Shown: positions 35,072 through 43,342, counted from the stretch's first letter. The stretch is DNA of 64,000 nucleotides from Pseudobutyrivibrio ruminis DSM 9787 (GCF_900218035.1 NZ_OBMR01000004.1:124001-188000), one strand, 5' to 3'. Notes: generated by a model from the sequence alone, not told the origin. A program made the numbers and translations.

Positions 35072-35491
35072 TCAACTAATTCTTTCGCTAATTAGTCTAT
35101 TTATTGGTCCCACATATTTTATATCGATTATTTGGGCGACAGAATTAAATCTCTTAAATTCTTTGACAGTATCCCTAAATACTGAACCTGTTATCTTTTC
35201 ATCAAATACATTTACAGTATCTTTTTCAAAAAAGAAAATCCCCCTCCGATATGGTTCGTCCGTAGATATAGTATATTTTAATAAGCCTGATCCGATTATT
35301 TTCCCTGCATATTGAAATAAAATGAGTGTATTATTATAAAAATAATCCATGGAAACATTCATGCACCCAGGTTTCAATTCACCTTCCTTATGGAATCCAT
35401 TTTCTATAAATTTTCTTGCATCTTCATAAGAGCGAAAATCGGCTTTATTGAGAGGTAGTATTCTTATATGTCTAGCTGTAACAATATTCAT
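35072..35491 (-). CDS. Hypothetical protein in the accessory patch
   Basis: A 139-residue protein I do not recognise. It has IRILPLNKADFRSYEDARKF near the start, a hydrophobic centre (TLILFQYAGKIIGSGLLKYT) that looks like paired beta strands rather than a membrane span, and ends FNSVAQIIDIKYVGPINRLI. The shape (short alpha/beta with a G-S-G turn) recalls small RNA-binding or acetyltransferase-like folds, but no motif supports either. GGGGAG lies 5 nt before the ATG, so it is very likely translated. It lies 31 bp upstream of the DUF4160 pair and may be the first gene of that operon. Confidence 0.55.
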   Translation of the reverse strand: MNIVTARHIRILPLNKADFRSYEDARKFIENGFHKEGELKPGCMNVSMDYFYNNTLILFQYAGKIIGSGLLKYTISTDEPYRRGIFFFEKDTVNVFDEKITGSVFRDTVKEFKRFNSVAQIIDIKYVGPINRLISERIS

Positions 35492-35614
35492 AAAAACTCC
35501 CCAACGTACAATTCAATTATACTTTTTAATTAATATCTTTTATTATACTATTCATCAGCGCAAAATTCATTTTATGTACTCTATTTTTAACAAATATTCG
35601 CTAATCCATTTATT

Positions 35615-35920
35615 TCACATCATTTCCCTTCCCACCGGTTCTCCCCAGTCATATTCATATATCTCTATTTCACCGTCATACTCTTTGAGCCTTTCACCAA
35701 ATGACTTGCGTTCAAATATTGCATTACTATCATCTGATTTTTCAGCTTCAACCATTTCCCGGTTTGAATAATTTAGTAACGTCACTTTTCCAACCTCTTT
35801 CACCTGCATTTTCGCAACTTTTCCAACTCCAATTATAGCATAAGACACAAATGGCTTCGCAGCATCAGCCGCGAAACCATTTTCATCTTTCTGTTCTTGT
35901 ATAACTGTTTTTGCTAAAAA
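35615..35920 (-). pseudogene. 5'-truncated gene remnant
   Basis: An open frame of about 102 codons runs from just after an in-frame TAA (35921-35923) to a stop at 35615. It reads like real protein throughout (QEQKDENGFAADAAKPFVSY, then AIIGVGKVAKMQVKEVGKV, ending EYDWGEPVGREMM) yet has no ATG with a ribosome site; the only early candidates are a GTG at 35848 that falls inside the conserved-looking stretch. The best reading is a gene that has lost its 5' part. I do not recognise the family. Expression from the GTG as a 77-residue protein cannot be excluded. Confidence 0.5.
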
Positions 35921-35942
35921 TTATATTGTATATTAATAATTG

Positions 35943-36173
35943 CTAATCCTCATTAGCTCGCTTTTCTTCATATGCTTTTATGACGTCATTTTTAAAAACC
36001 TCTATATGATCTCTATAAATCAGTAAAGTATCTACAGTAAAACCATTTTCATCAATTACATTAACAAAAGAACTGTACTTCGTGCCCTTTTTATATTCAT
36101 AAATTTTTGTTTCACCTATGTGATAAAAGAACTTCTTCCCATCGATTACAAAATTTCCTTCATATTCATTCAT
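35943..36173 (-). CDS. Small hypothetical protein behind hipA
   Basis: A 76-residue protein (MNEYEGNFVIDGKKFFYHIG, TLLIYRDHIEVFKNDVIKAY) predicted as beta strands plus a C-terminal helix, without motifs that I know. GGAGGTG stands 7 nt before the ATG, the best sign that it is real. It lies 32 bp after hipA and may be cotranscribed with hipBA. Small genes linked to HipA loci vary widely between strains, so a link to toxin control is only a possibility. Confidence 0.6.
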   Translation of the reverse strand: MNEYEGNFVIDGKKFFYHIGETKIYEYKKGTKYSSFVNVIDENGFTVDTLLIYRDHIEVFKNDVIKAYEEKRANED

Positions 36174-36205
36174 TGATTGACACCTCCATTTTCATTTTAC
36201 TATTT

Positions 36206-37321
36206 TTACCCCAAATGTCCCCGCACGCATTCTTCAACTTCTACCACAATCCTCTTCGCCTTTGGCAAGCTCAATCCTATATTCTCTGCCACAGCCAACA
36301 AATCGTTCTCCCCTGGATTAGTTCCATTTCCATTGACTGTAGTTGCGTGCTCACCTCCAATGGAGTTGCTGTATGTCATATCGTATGCCGGTGAAAGAAC
36401 CCAGCGATTTTCATTTTCTATATACAAATAGCTAAAGTTCTTAGCATGATCATCCCTATTATGAGCGTACACATTAAAGCACATACGTCTAAATAACTGT
36501 TCACACTCTTCCATTGAGCCTGTGAGCTGTAGAGTCAATCGCATGAGTATATTGTAATCAAGATTTGGTGTTCTATGAGATGTCTCCAGCAGACCTGCGG
36601 CGGAAACCATGTGCACTCTATCACAAATGCGATTCCCCACTCTATCGAATCTTTTCATTCCGAAATACCCATCTGTATCTTCGGAATCAAAAAGTCGTAC
36701 TTCCTCTAGGTTTATTCCACACTCCCTTGCACACAAAGCATATTCATATTCTTGCTTTCCAATATTTTTATCATCAAAGGTTGTAGGGAATTTAATTATC
36801 CAATCTTCTCCATCTACCTTAGTTAGAATCTTTGGACGTGCACCGCCTGATGTGCCTCCCTTTGCAAATAAGTAGTCCAATTTATCACTAGACTCGGACA
36901 ATAAGATTTTTTCACATTCCTTAGCAATTTCGTCCAACGAATAGTCGTCATATTCTTCATCCATATCTATCACAGGACGATAAGTAAGAGCACCCATTCC
37001 AGTTTCGCCAACTATTGCAAGACGCTCCATATTGCCATAAGAAAAAGAATCTATTCCCTTCTTTCTCATTAGGCGATCTACTAATAAACGGCCCCAGCCA
37101 TCAGGCAAACTATCGGCAAATACTCCGAACAAACCTTCAAAAGGATCTATCTTTGGCATAAATACACCTTTTTCTAATGGAAGTGAAAAAGGGCTGATAG
37201 AGAATCCCTCTGTCAGCCATTCCTTGCTATATTCAAATGCACACAATGTCCCATTATAGAGTGCCATTGTTCCAACTAATCTATCGTGATAGAAAACATC
37301 TAATTTCTTAACTCTGTCCAT
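36206..37321 (-). CDS. hipA: HipA-type serine/threonine kinase toxin
   Basis: A 371-residue HipA-family kinase. In Escherichia coli HipA phosphorylates glutamyl-tRNA synthetase and causes dormancy. The N-terminal subdomain is present (FEGLFGVFADSLPDGWGRLL, IVGETGMGALTY). The kinase core has the glycine-rich segment FAKGGTSGGARPK (152-164), WIIKFP (ATP lysine), the catalytic HNRDDHAKNFS (287-297, with N-R-D-D-H) and the magnesium-site LSPAYDMTYS (D314). All key residues are intact, so the toxin may be active. It overlaps hipB by 14 bp, the usual coupling in hipBA loci. The target here is not known. Confidence 0.9.
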   Translation of the reverse strand: MDRVKKLDVFYHDRLVGTMALYNGTLCAFEYSKEWLTEGFSISPFSLPLEKGVFMPKIDPFEGLFGVFADSLPDGWGRLLVDRLMRKKGIDSFSYGNMERLAIVGETGMGALTYRPVIDMDEEYDDYSLDEIAKECEKILLSESSDKLDYLFAKGGTSGGARPKILTKVDGEDWIIKFPTTFDDKNIGKQEYEYALCARECGINLEEVRLFDSEDTDGYFGMKRFDRVGNRICDRVHMVSAAGLLETSHRTPNLDYNILMRLTLQLTGSMEECEQLFRRMCFNVYAHNRDDHAKNFSYLYIENENRWVLSPAYDMTYSNSIGGEHATTVNGNGTNPGENDLLAVAENIGLSLPKAKRIVVEVEECVRGHLG

Positions 37322-37586
37322 TTAATATTTCCTCTATAGATTCAAAATTAGCACTTGTAAATAGTGACTCCAGTTCGTCTTCGGCGCGAAGCGCTATTGC
37401 AATCTTAGTCAGAGATTGCAACGATATCTCACCTGTCTGTTCAAATCTTTTTATAGAACCTAAGCTTACCCCTGATCTTTCAGCAAGCTCTTTTTGCGAT
37501 ATCTTCTTTCTCTTGCGAAGCTTTTGAACATTGGATGCTACTTCATTATTTATTTCTTTCCATGTCTTTTGATATAAACTAATCAT
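37308..37586 (-). CDS. hipB: HipB-type Xre-family antitoxin and repressor
   Basis: A 92-residue protein with a Cro/C1 helix-turn-helix (KISQKELAERSGVSLGSIKR, about 29-48) and a helical C-terminus (DELESLFTSANFESIEEIL). It is expected to bind and block HipA and to repress the operon. Two palindromes lie directly upstream. No Shine-Dalgarno precedes the ATG at 37586, and the predicted -10 ends 6 nt before it, so the message may be leaderless. The 14-bp overlap with hipA couples translation of the two. Confidence 0.85.
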   Translation of the reverse strand: MISLYQKTWKEINNEVASNVQKLRKRKKISQKELAERSGVSLGSIKRFEQTGEISLQSLTKIAIALRAEDELESLFTSANFESIEEILNGQS

Positions 37587-37587
37587 G

Positions 37588-37640
37588 CTAATATATTAGT
37601 CTTTTTCGCCAAAATTAGCAAATATAGCTAATATATTAGC
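37588..37640 (-). promoter_or_regulatory. hipBA promoter with two operator palindromes
   Basis: CTAATATATTAG (37588-37599) and GCTAATATATTAGC (37627-37640) are perfect palindromes with centres 40 bp apart, about four helical turns. On the minus strand TTGCTA (37616-37621), 17 bp and TAATAT (37593-37598) make a promoter whose -10 lies inside the first palindrome. Repression by HipB at these sites is the likely control. The start would be at the hipB ATG. Confidence 0.75.
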
Positions 37641-37647
37641 CCTTCTT

Positions 37648-38691
37648 CTACTTCCCTATCTCCCCCATCACCTTCACATACTCTTCCTTCTTATCACTCA
37701 TAATCTCAAAGCCTTCCAGAATCTCCTCCAGCCCGAACTTATGAGTAATCAGCTTCTCTGGCTTCACTGCGCCCTGCTGCAATCTGCCAAGCACGTAGTG
37801 CCAGTCGTCGGTGGTGTCGTGGGTGAAAGATGAATTCCAGGTGCCCACCAGGGTTAGCTGGTTGCGGAGGATTTGCCAATACACGTTTCTTGGTATGTCC
37901 ATGTCGGAATGCGGATTGCCCACTGTGCAGACCACGCCGCCAGGGGCGGCTGCGTTGATTCCGGTGATGAGGCTTTCTGTGGAGCCCACACATTCGAAGA
38001 AAAGGTCCGCATCTGCAATCTCTTTTACATAGTGAGCTTCGTCCACGCCAAACTCAAAGGCTTTCTGCCTTTGTATCTCTTTTTTTCCGATGGTATACAC
38101 ATTTTCAAATCCCATATCCTTCAAAAACATGGTCACCAGCAAGCCAATAGTACCAAGACCTATTACAGCCACCTTAGCTTTGCGAAGCTGGCCCAAATCC
38201 TGCAAGTCCTTACCGCAGGCTCTCAATCCCTGCCTAATCGCATGCACTGCCACTGCCATTGGCTCCATCATTGCTGCCTGCTCCATAGAAACGCCGCTGC
38301 CTAGCTCCATAAGATTCCATTCTGGCACTGCCACATATTCGGCGAAGCCGCCATCCACACGGGAGCCCAAATATGAGTAGTTTTTACACATTTCGTATTT
38401 CTTTTCCACACAGCAAGGACATTTTTTGCATGGAATCAGAGGGAAAATTCCCACGGCCTTACCAGCCCAGCTACTATCCACGCCTTCTCCTACTTCGCAG
38501 ACCTCGCCTGCAAACTCGTGGCCTATCATAAGTGGCATGTTGTGAGCTCCGTCCTTGTAGGCTCTTGGTATGTCCGACCCGCAAATTCCGCAGGCCTTTA
38601 CATGCACTAAAACCTCCCCCTGCTTAGGGGAAGGTTTTGCTATTTCATCTATCTTGATTTTTCCAACATCTTCTAAAACTAATGCCTTCAT
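37648..38691 (-). CDS. Zinc-dependent polyol-phosphate dehydrogenase, TarJ-like
   Basis: A 347-residue medium-chain dehydrogenase. Catalytic zinc ligands are in CGICGSD and GHEFAG; the structural zinc site is CKKCPCCVEKKYEMC; the NAD(P) loop is VAVIGLGTIGLLVTMF. Its neighbours are an IspD/TarI-type cytidylyltransferase (overlap ATGA) and a ribulose-phosphate epimerase, which points to reduction of ribulose 5-phosphate (or its epimer) to a pentitol phosphate, as TarJ does. By sequence alone it could also be a galactitol- or sorbitol-phosphate dehydrogenase. It is the last gene of a five-gene operon and ends 8 bp before the hipBA operator. Confidence 0.75.
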   Translation of the reverse strand: MKALVLEDVGKIKIDEIAKPSPKQGEVLVHVKACGICGSDIPRAYKDGAHNMPLMIGHEFAGEVCEVGEGVDSSWAGKAVGIFPLIPCKKCPCCVEKKYEMCKNYSYLGSRVDGGFAEYVAVPEWNLMELGSGVSMEQAAMMEPMAVAVHAIRQGLRACGKDLQDLGQLRKAKVAVIGLGTIGLLVTMFLKDMGFENVYTIGKKEIQRQKAFEFGVDEAHYVKEIADADLFFECVGSTESLITGINAAAPGGVVCTVGNPHSDMDIPRNVYWQILRNQLTLVGTWNSSFTHDTTDDWHYVLGRLQQGAVKPEKLITHKFGLEEILEGFEIMSDKKEEYVKVMGEIGK

Positions 38692-39389
38692 TTCATCGCC
38701 TTTATCTGTTCTTTAAAACGTTCTAAATCATCGCTTGTAGTGATTTTGAAATTGCCCTCGTCACCAACAATCATGTGCATTTTCATGCCAGCCATCACTG
38801 CAGGTTCTGTGGAGCCGTTGATTTTCATAATCTCACCAGAATTTACAAGCCTTTCATTGGCCTCCAAATATTTTCCATACACGAAAGTCTCTGGTGCCTG
38901 GCCTGCAAATATTTCCTGTCGATTCAAAAGAGAATCGATTTCCAATCCGTCCTTGCTCAAATAAACTGTATCTTTCATTGGAAGGACCGGAATAACTCCG
39001 TCGTATCCACTTATAGCTTCAAATGAATCCTGGATTGTTGATAACCTAAGATTTGGTCTGGCTGCATCGTGGATAAACACATTGTCATCGTCGCTGGCAA
39101 AATTTCTGATATCCTTCAGCCCATTATAAATAGACAACTGCCTATTCTCCCCTGGCTTTGAGAAACCACAAATCTTATCCTCAACACCGTACTGCGCAGC
39201 CCAATATTTAATCAAATCTGCCCATTCATCATGAGCTACAATTTGAATCTTATCGATTAATTCGCTTTTCTCAAGGGTCTCCATGCAATACATGATGATA
39301 GGTTTCCCTTCCACATCCAGATACTGCTTTGGCTTCTGCGAACCAAGCCTGCTGCCGGTTCCCCCTGAAAGTAAAATCGCTATATTCAT
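38688..39389 (-). CDS. IspD/TarI-family cytidylyltransferase
   Basis: A 233-residue nucleotidyltransferase: ILLSGGTGSRLGSQKPKQYL (CTP loop), FIHDAARPN (family signature), GVIPVLPMKDTVY and a C-terminal FKITTSDDLERF. IspD makes CDP-methylerythritol for isoprenoids; TarI makes CDP-ribitol. Four-base overlap with the TarJ-like dehydrogenase and the upstream pentulose-phosphate epimerase favour the TarI role, a CDP-pentitol for a surface polymer. SGGTGSR in place of the AAGxGxR of most IspD proteins also fits the TarI side. IspD function cannot be fully excluded without knowing whether another ispD exists in the genome. Confidence 0.78.
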   Translation of the reverse strand: MNIAILLSGGTGSRLGSQKPKQYLDVEGKPIIMYCMETLEKSELIDKIQIVAHDEWADLIKYWAAQYGVEDKICGFSKPGENRQLSIYNGLKDIRNFASDDDNVFIHDAARPNLRLSTIQDSFEAISGYDGVIPVLPMKDTVYLSKDGLEIDSLLNRQEIFAGQAPETFVYGKYLEANERLVNSGEIMKINGSTEPAVMAGMKMHMIVGDEGNFKITTSDDLERFKEQIKAMK

Positions 39390-39397
39390 ACGCTTAC

Positions 39398-40060
39398 CTA
39401 CAAGTTCATGTTTCTAATATCGTTGATAATCTCGTCGTATGGGCGTCCCTGGCCAAACAAAAGTGTAGTTCCAAGAACGAATCCATCAAGCCCCATTGGA
39501 GCGTACTTCATAATCTTGTCCTTTGCGCAAGCTCCGTCCCAATATAGTTTGAAGCCCATTTCTTCCTTCAAATCCAGCAAACGCTCAATCTTCTGACCAA
39601 CGTAAGGCAGATACATCTGACCAGCATTTCCTGGATTTACAGACATTACTAAAACCTTATCAACAATACGAAGCATCTCCATTACCGTTTCAATACTTGT
39701 ACCTGGGTTGATAGCAATTCCAGGAATCATCCCTGCATCGATAATCTTCTGCAGTGTTGTAGATGGATGATACTCTGCCTCAGGATGAATGTAAATTGTG
39801 TCGCCTTTTCTCAGATTCCTGATAAACAATTCGATTGTGTTGCTAGGGTGCTCCACCATCAGATGAACATCCAATGGCTTGAAAGTAACCTTGGAAATAT
39901 ATGTCATATCATTCAAAGACATGGCAAAGTTTGGCACATAACGACCATCCATAATATCAATATGGAATGAATCGATACCTGCGTTTTCCAAATCGTTTAC
40001 TTCTCTGGACAAATGTCCATAATTGGCACACATCATTGATGCATTTAATTCAAAGCTCAT
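39398..40060 (-). CDS. Ribulose-phosphate 3-epimerase family protein
   Basis: A 220-residue TIM-barrel protein with the family's metal and catalytic residues: FHIDIMDGRYVPNFAMS (His and Asp), LDVHLMVEHP (His), VLVMSVNPGNAGQMYLPYV and a final Asp in LYWDGACAKDKI. The last motif deviates from the usual V-D-G-G, and the phosphate-binding end (GFVLGTTLLFGQG) is altered, so the substrate may not be plain ribulose 5-phosphate. In this operon it would supply ribulose or xylulose phosphate to the TarJ-like dehydrogenase. Its start overlaps the stop of the upstream gene by 4 bp (ATGA). A housekeeping Rpe is probably encoded elsewhere. Confidence 0.8.
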   Translation of the reverse strand: MSFELNASMMCANYGHLSREVNDLENAGIDSFHIDIMDGRYVPNFAMSLNDMTYISKVTFKPLDVHLMVEHPSNTIELFIRNLRKGDTIYIHPEAEYHPSTTLQKIIDAGMIPGIAINPGTSIETVMEMLRIVDKVLVMSVNPGNAGQMYLPYVGQKIERLLDLKEEMGFKLYWDGACAKDKIMKYAPMGLDGFVLGTTLLFGQGRPYDEIINDIRNMNL

Positions 40061-41424
40061 ACGCTCTCCTTTTCAAGCACATCCACATTTTGGATCATGA
40101 TTGGTTTTTCTAATTTCTCATACAACTGTACAAGACTACTTGGGTCCCCGTAATAAGCGTCGCTAATGATAATTGCCCTATCCATATTCGGAGTATCGTC
40201 GTAGATTCCCCAGCCTTCGGTGCGATAATCCTCAATTATCTTTTTATACTGGTCACGAATCTCGGGAACCATACTTTCAATTGTTGCCATGGTAAGCGGA
40301 TGTGGGCGCCATAAAAGTGCCACGTCATCCTTGCACTCCTTGAACACTGCAAGAGCATCCTTTATCTTTTCAATCATCTTTTGCTTCTGATTAAGCATTG
40401 CAACTACGCTTGTATTGTAAAAAATAATTTTCTTTCTACTGCCATCTGGCTTTGTGATAATCTTCTTCCATTCCTCTGGAATTTCCTGCTCTTCCTTAGA
40501 CAGGCGAAGAAGTCTTTCAACCTTTGGCGAGCCTGTACCTTTTATTTTGGCTTCCCAGCTAGGTCTGGTATCTTCACCGAACTGTGCAGAAAGCACACGG
40601 ATATAGGCCTCTCTCATCTGTTCCGACTGAACAATGACCTCATCTGCATTTACCACGCCCTTCGAAAGCACGTATCCCTTCAAGCTCTCAAGCACATCTG
40701 GATTGTCCACATCCGGCTCCGCCAATACGAAGTATGGGATGTAGATGAGCTTGTCTGTAAACTTTTTGATGTTATCCGTGTAGAAATATGGATGTACCGA
40801 TGTTACATAATTCCAATCATCATATGGATTGTGAATATACACCTCGTCCGGATGGACGCCCATAAAATCAAAGTTTTCAAATGACACTACCGGCACATTA
40901 TCAGGATAATCATTTCCTTCGTAGTGCATTTGTTTTACCGAACCATCTGGGTTCTTGTCGAAATATGGTATCGGAATTACGATAGCAGTACAGTTTGGAT
41001 TCTCGTTTGCCTTCATCCAAACGCTTTCAAGGGAATCCCACATGCTTGCCTTATATGGCAAAAACAGCTTCACTGTAGTGAGTGTGATATCCTTGTTTGC
41101 ACTTTCTTCAATTCTATTAACCATGGTATCGAGGCGGGCCTTGGCAGAGTCTGCCGATAAGCCTCTTTCAGACTGAATCTCCTCGTGAATTTCATATAGA
41201 ACTTCGCAAAATTCTTCCAGCATTTTTACAGTAGGATGACCTTCCCCTTCTTCACCCTCAATAAAAGTGCCGAAATCAATCGCGCGCTGTTGGCACATTT
41301 CCAGATATGAACATGCCCCTTCAATATCCACATTTTTTGCGGATAAACTTGTGTAGATTCCCTCTACAATCTTCCTAAATAATGCAATGTAATTAGTGAT
41401 TTGTTTAGCCTTAGACTGTCGCAT
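40057..41424 (-). CDS. Probable glycerophosphotransferase-like polymer enzyme
   Basis: A 455-residue cytoplasmic protein. The first 115 residues are helical and may be for membrane or partner contact. The C-terminal half shows features of the CDP-glycerol/CDP-ribitol phosphotransferase fold: KKIIFYNTSVVAMLNQ, LLWRPHPLTMATIESM and RAIIISDAYYGDPSSLVQLY with KPIMIQN. The middle has PYFDKNPDGSVKQMHYEG and DEVYIHNPYDDWNYVTSVHP. With the CDP-pentitol genes beside it, transfer of a polyol phosphate to a surface polymer is the best guess. It is not a close match to TagF, so confidence is moderate. The start at 41424 follows AGGAG by 8 nt. Confidence 0.6.
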   Translation of the reverse strand: MRQSKAKQITNYIALFRKIVEGIYTSLSAKNVDIEGACSYLEMCQQRAIDFGTFIEGEEGEGHPTVKMLEEFCEVLYEIHEEIQSERGLSADSAKARLDTMVNRIEESANKDITLTTVKLFLPYKASMWDSLESVWMKANENPNCTAIVIPIPYFDKNPDGSVKQMHYEGNDYPDNVPVVSFENFDFMGVHPDEVYIHNPYDDWNYVTSVHPYFYTDNIKKFTDKLIYIPYFVLAEPDVDNPDVLESLKGYVLSKGVVNADEVIVQSEQMREAYIRVLSAQFGEDTRPSWEAKIKGTGSPKVERLLRLSKEEQEIPEEWKKIITKPDGSRKKIIFYNTSVVAMLNQKQKMIEKIKDALAVFKECKDDVALLWRPHPLTMATIESMVPEIRDQYKKIIEDYRTEGWGIYDDTPNMDRAIIISDAYYGDPSSLVQLYEKLEKPIMIQNVDVLEKESV

Positions 41425-41435
41425 CAATTAGTCTC

Positions 41436-42179
41436 CTATTTTTCTACAAACTCCCCAATCGCCTCAACTGTAGCCTCTGTCTGCTCTTCCACAGTGATTG
41501 TAGGTTCGCCGTCCCCAGACTGCATGCCATAGTCCCCAAAATATCCATGGCAGCCGCCTTCGATAATCACCTCTTCATAATCTGCAGGCAGATTTGCTAA
41601 GTATTCATTATACTTCTCCATATTTAAAACGCCGTCTTCTGAACCAAGGATTGATAAAACGTCGATTGTTGGTTCATCAGTCAAATCCTTGGTAGAATAT
41701 GCGGCAAGTAGAATCAATCCTTCGTACTCGCTCTGATGTCTGTTGGCATAGAGCGATGCCATGGCACCGCCTAAGCTGTGTCCGCCCAAGTACCAGTCGT
41801 CGATTTCTGGATACTTGGCCTGGATGCCTCTGGCCCCGTTTGCATCAAACATAGCTAGGTAATGTGGCATTTCTACGATGATGCACATGATATCCTGCTC
41901 TGCTAGCTGCTCCATCAAAGGCGCATATGCCTCAGATTCCACCAATCCACCTGGATAGAAAATAAACCCGGCCACTGGATTTTCCGGCTCAAATACGATT
42001 GTATTATCAACATACTCCACAGTTACTCCCTCTGCTGGATTGTTGATGTACTCCATGGCTCTGTCTGTAGCCTGATAATAATTGTTCACATAGCTAAAAA
42101 ACTTAGCCACAATTGTAATGATTAATACAAGGACAATAATCCCTGTGATTCTTAACTTTTTACCCTTATTACTTTTCAT
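41436..42179 (-). CDS. Membrane-anchored alpha/beta hydrolase
   Basis: A 247-residue protein with a basic start and an uncleaved signal anchor (LRITGIIVLVLIITIVAKFF), so the catalytic part faces outward. The hydrolase fold shows GFIFYPGGLVESEAY (oxyanion region), the nucleophile elbow LGGHSLGGAMASLYA, the acid in ILGSEDGVLN and the histidine in IIEGGCHGYFG; a complete Ser-Asp-His triad. It heads the CDP-pentitol operon, 8 bp before the next gene, and may trim or modify the surface polymer or hydrolyse an ester on it. Substrate unknown. AAGGG precedes the ATG. Confidence 0.75.
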   Translation of the reverse strand: MKSNKGKKLRITGIIVLVLIITIVAKFFSYVNNYYQATDRAMEYINNPAEGVTVEYVDNTIVFEPENPVAGFIFYPGGLVESEAYAPLMEQLAEQDIMCIIVEMPHYLAMFDANGARGIQAKYPEIDDWYLGGHSLGGAMASLYANRHQSEYEGLILLAAYSTKDLTDEPTIDVLSILGSEDGVLNMEKYNEYLANLPADYEEVIIEGGCHGYFGDYGMQSGDGEPTITVEEQTEATVEAIGEFVEK

Positions 42180-42213
42180 TTATACCCTTATTAACCCTTT
42201 TCTAGAATGCCCC

Positions 42214-42873
42214 TCAATGCACTGCCAGTCTGTTAATCTGGGTCGCGATATAACCTGCTCCGTAGCCATTGTCGATGTTTACCACGGAAATTCCGTTAGC
42301 ACAGGAATTGATCATGGTAAGAAGTGCGGATATACCACCCATGTTGGCCCCATAGCCTACGCTTGTTGGCACAGCAATAACCGGAACCTTAACCAATCCG
42401 CCTACCACTGACGCCAGTGCGCCTTCCATGCCTGCCACTGCCACCACGCAGTTGGCTTCATTTAAAGTATCTACGTTTTCAAGCAATCTATGAATTCCGC
42501 TTACTCCCACATCGAAAACCCTAGTTGCCTTACTTCCAAAAAACTCGATTGTTTGTGCTGCTTCCTCGGCTACAGGAATATCTGCTGTGCCAGCTGTAAG
42601 CACTGCCACATTTCCAATAAGCTCCTGCTCTTTAAAATCAGGCTTTTTTGCCTTGAGAATCCTGCTCACTTTATCATAAGTGGCTGTTGGCAATACCGCC
42701 TTTACGATTTCGTATTGATGCTCCGTTGCTCTGGTGCCAAACGCGCAGCCATCTCTTTCGTACATCTTTTGATAGATATCTACCAGAAAGTCATCCATTT
42801 TGCCCTGGCAAAAAATCACTTCTGGGAATCCTGTCCGATTCTTTCGATCAAAATCCAAGTTTGCAAATTCCAT
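42214..42873 (-). CDS. larB: LarB-family carboxylase/hydrolase of nickel-pincer cofactor synthesis
   Basis: A 219-residue LarB, which carboxylates nicotinate adenine dinucleotide and splits off AMP to give pyridinium-3,5-biscarboxylate mononucleotide, first step to the nickel-pincer cofactor of lactate racemase and relatives. The N-terminal part is LDFDRKNRTGFPEVIFCQGK; the PurE-like core has VLTAGTADIPVAEEAAQT, DVGVSGIHRLL, AVAGMEGALASVVGGLV and PTSVGYGANMGGISALLTM. The length is close to LarB of other species. larC and larE are not in the window. Its start follows AGGAGG; it is 34 bp before the polymer operon and may share its transcript. A nicotinate gene (pncB) lies nearby but in another unit. 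Confidence 0.9.
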   Translation of the reverse strand: MEFANLDFDRKNRTGFPEVIFCQGKMDDFLVDIYQKMYERDGCAFGTRATEHQYEIVKAVLPTATYDKVSRILKAKKPDFKEQELIGNVAVLTAGTADIPVAEEAAQTIEFFGSKATRVFDVGVSGIHRLLENVDTLNEANCVVAVAGMEGALASVVGGLVKVPVIAVPTSVGYGANMGGISALLTMINSCANGISVVNIDNGYGAGYIATQINRLAVH

Positions 42874-42909
42874 TCAGAATCCTCCTAGATACCATTATTA
42901 TAATGGAAA

Positions 42910-42945
42910 TGCAACAAAAATAAAACGGGGTAGCATTGCTACCCC
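42910..42945 (-). terminator. Intrinsic terminator downstream of the DUF1292 gene
   Basis: GGGGTAGC (42927-42934) pairs with GCTACCCC (42938-42945) around a 3-nt loop; on the minus strand GTTTTATTTTTG follows. A TATAAT element at about 42897-42902 in the short gap to larB may serve as its -10, though no clear -35 is visible. Confidence 0.85.
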
Positions 42946-42956
42946 TACATTATCGT

Positions 42957-43217
42957 TTACATCATTTCCATATAAGCTTCTGCGATTCTCTTATAATCAA
43001 TCTGGTTGGTAATCTTTTCTACTTTGAAATCTTCCTCTCCAACCTTTACTCTGTAGATGAAGCAGCCCTCGTCACTGACTGTATCTCCATCTACCAAAGC
43101 TGCTGCAACATAGCCTTTGTTCTCAAACTCGAACTGGTCTATTACAGCCATCTCAACTTCATCGCCATCTTTAGTATTAACCACAAATGTGATGTACTCT
43201 TTGAATTCATTATCCAT
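42957..43217 (-). CDS. DUF1292 family protein
   Basis: An 86-residue acidic protein of the DUF1292 type found in most Firmicutes: ITFVVNTKDGDEVEMAVIDQ, FEFENKGYVAAALV, and a charged C-terminus (YKRIAEAYMEMM). The family is often found near yrrK/mutS2-type housekeeping genes and has no known activity. The start at 43217 is set by AAGGAGG 9 nt upstream; the 27-nt longer frame has no ribosome site. It is transcribed alone and ends in a strong terminator. Confidence 0.8.
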   Translation of the reverse strand: MDNEFKEYITFVVNTKDGDEVEMAVIDQFEFENKGYVAAALVDGDTVSDEGCFIYRVKVGEEDFKVEKITNQIDYKRIAEAYMEMM

Positions 43218-43342
43218 CGTTGGGAACCTCCTTTTAGGATTCATATCTCTCCCCGACTATAGGAAATATTGTACAATAGATTTGTGTATAAGTTTAGCAA
43301 AATTTATGAATTAAAAGCGAATATCCGGTGAATACTCATACT

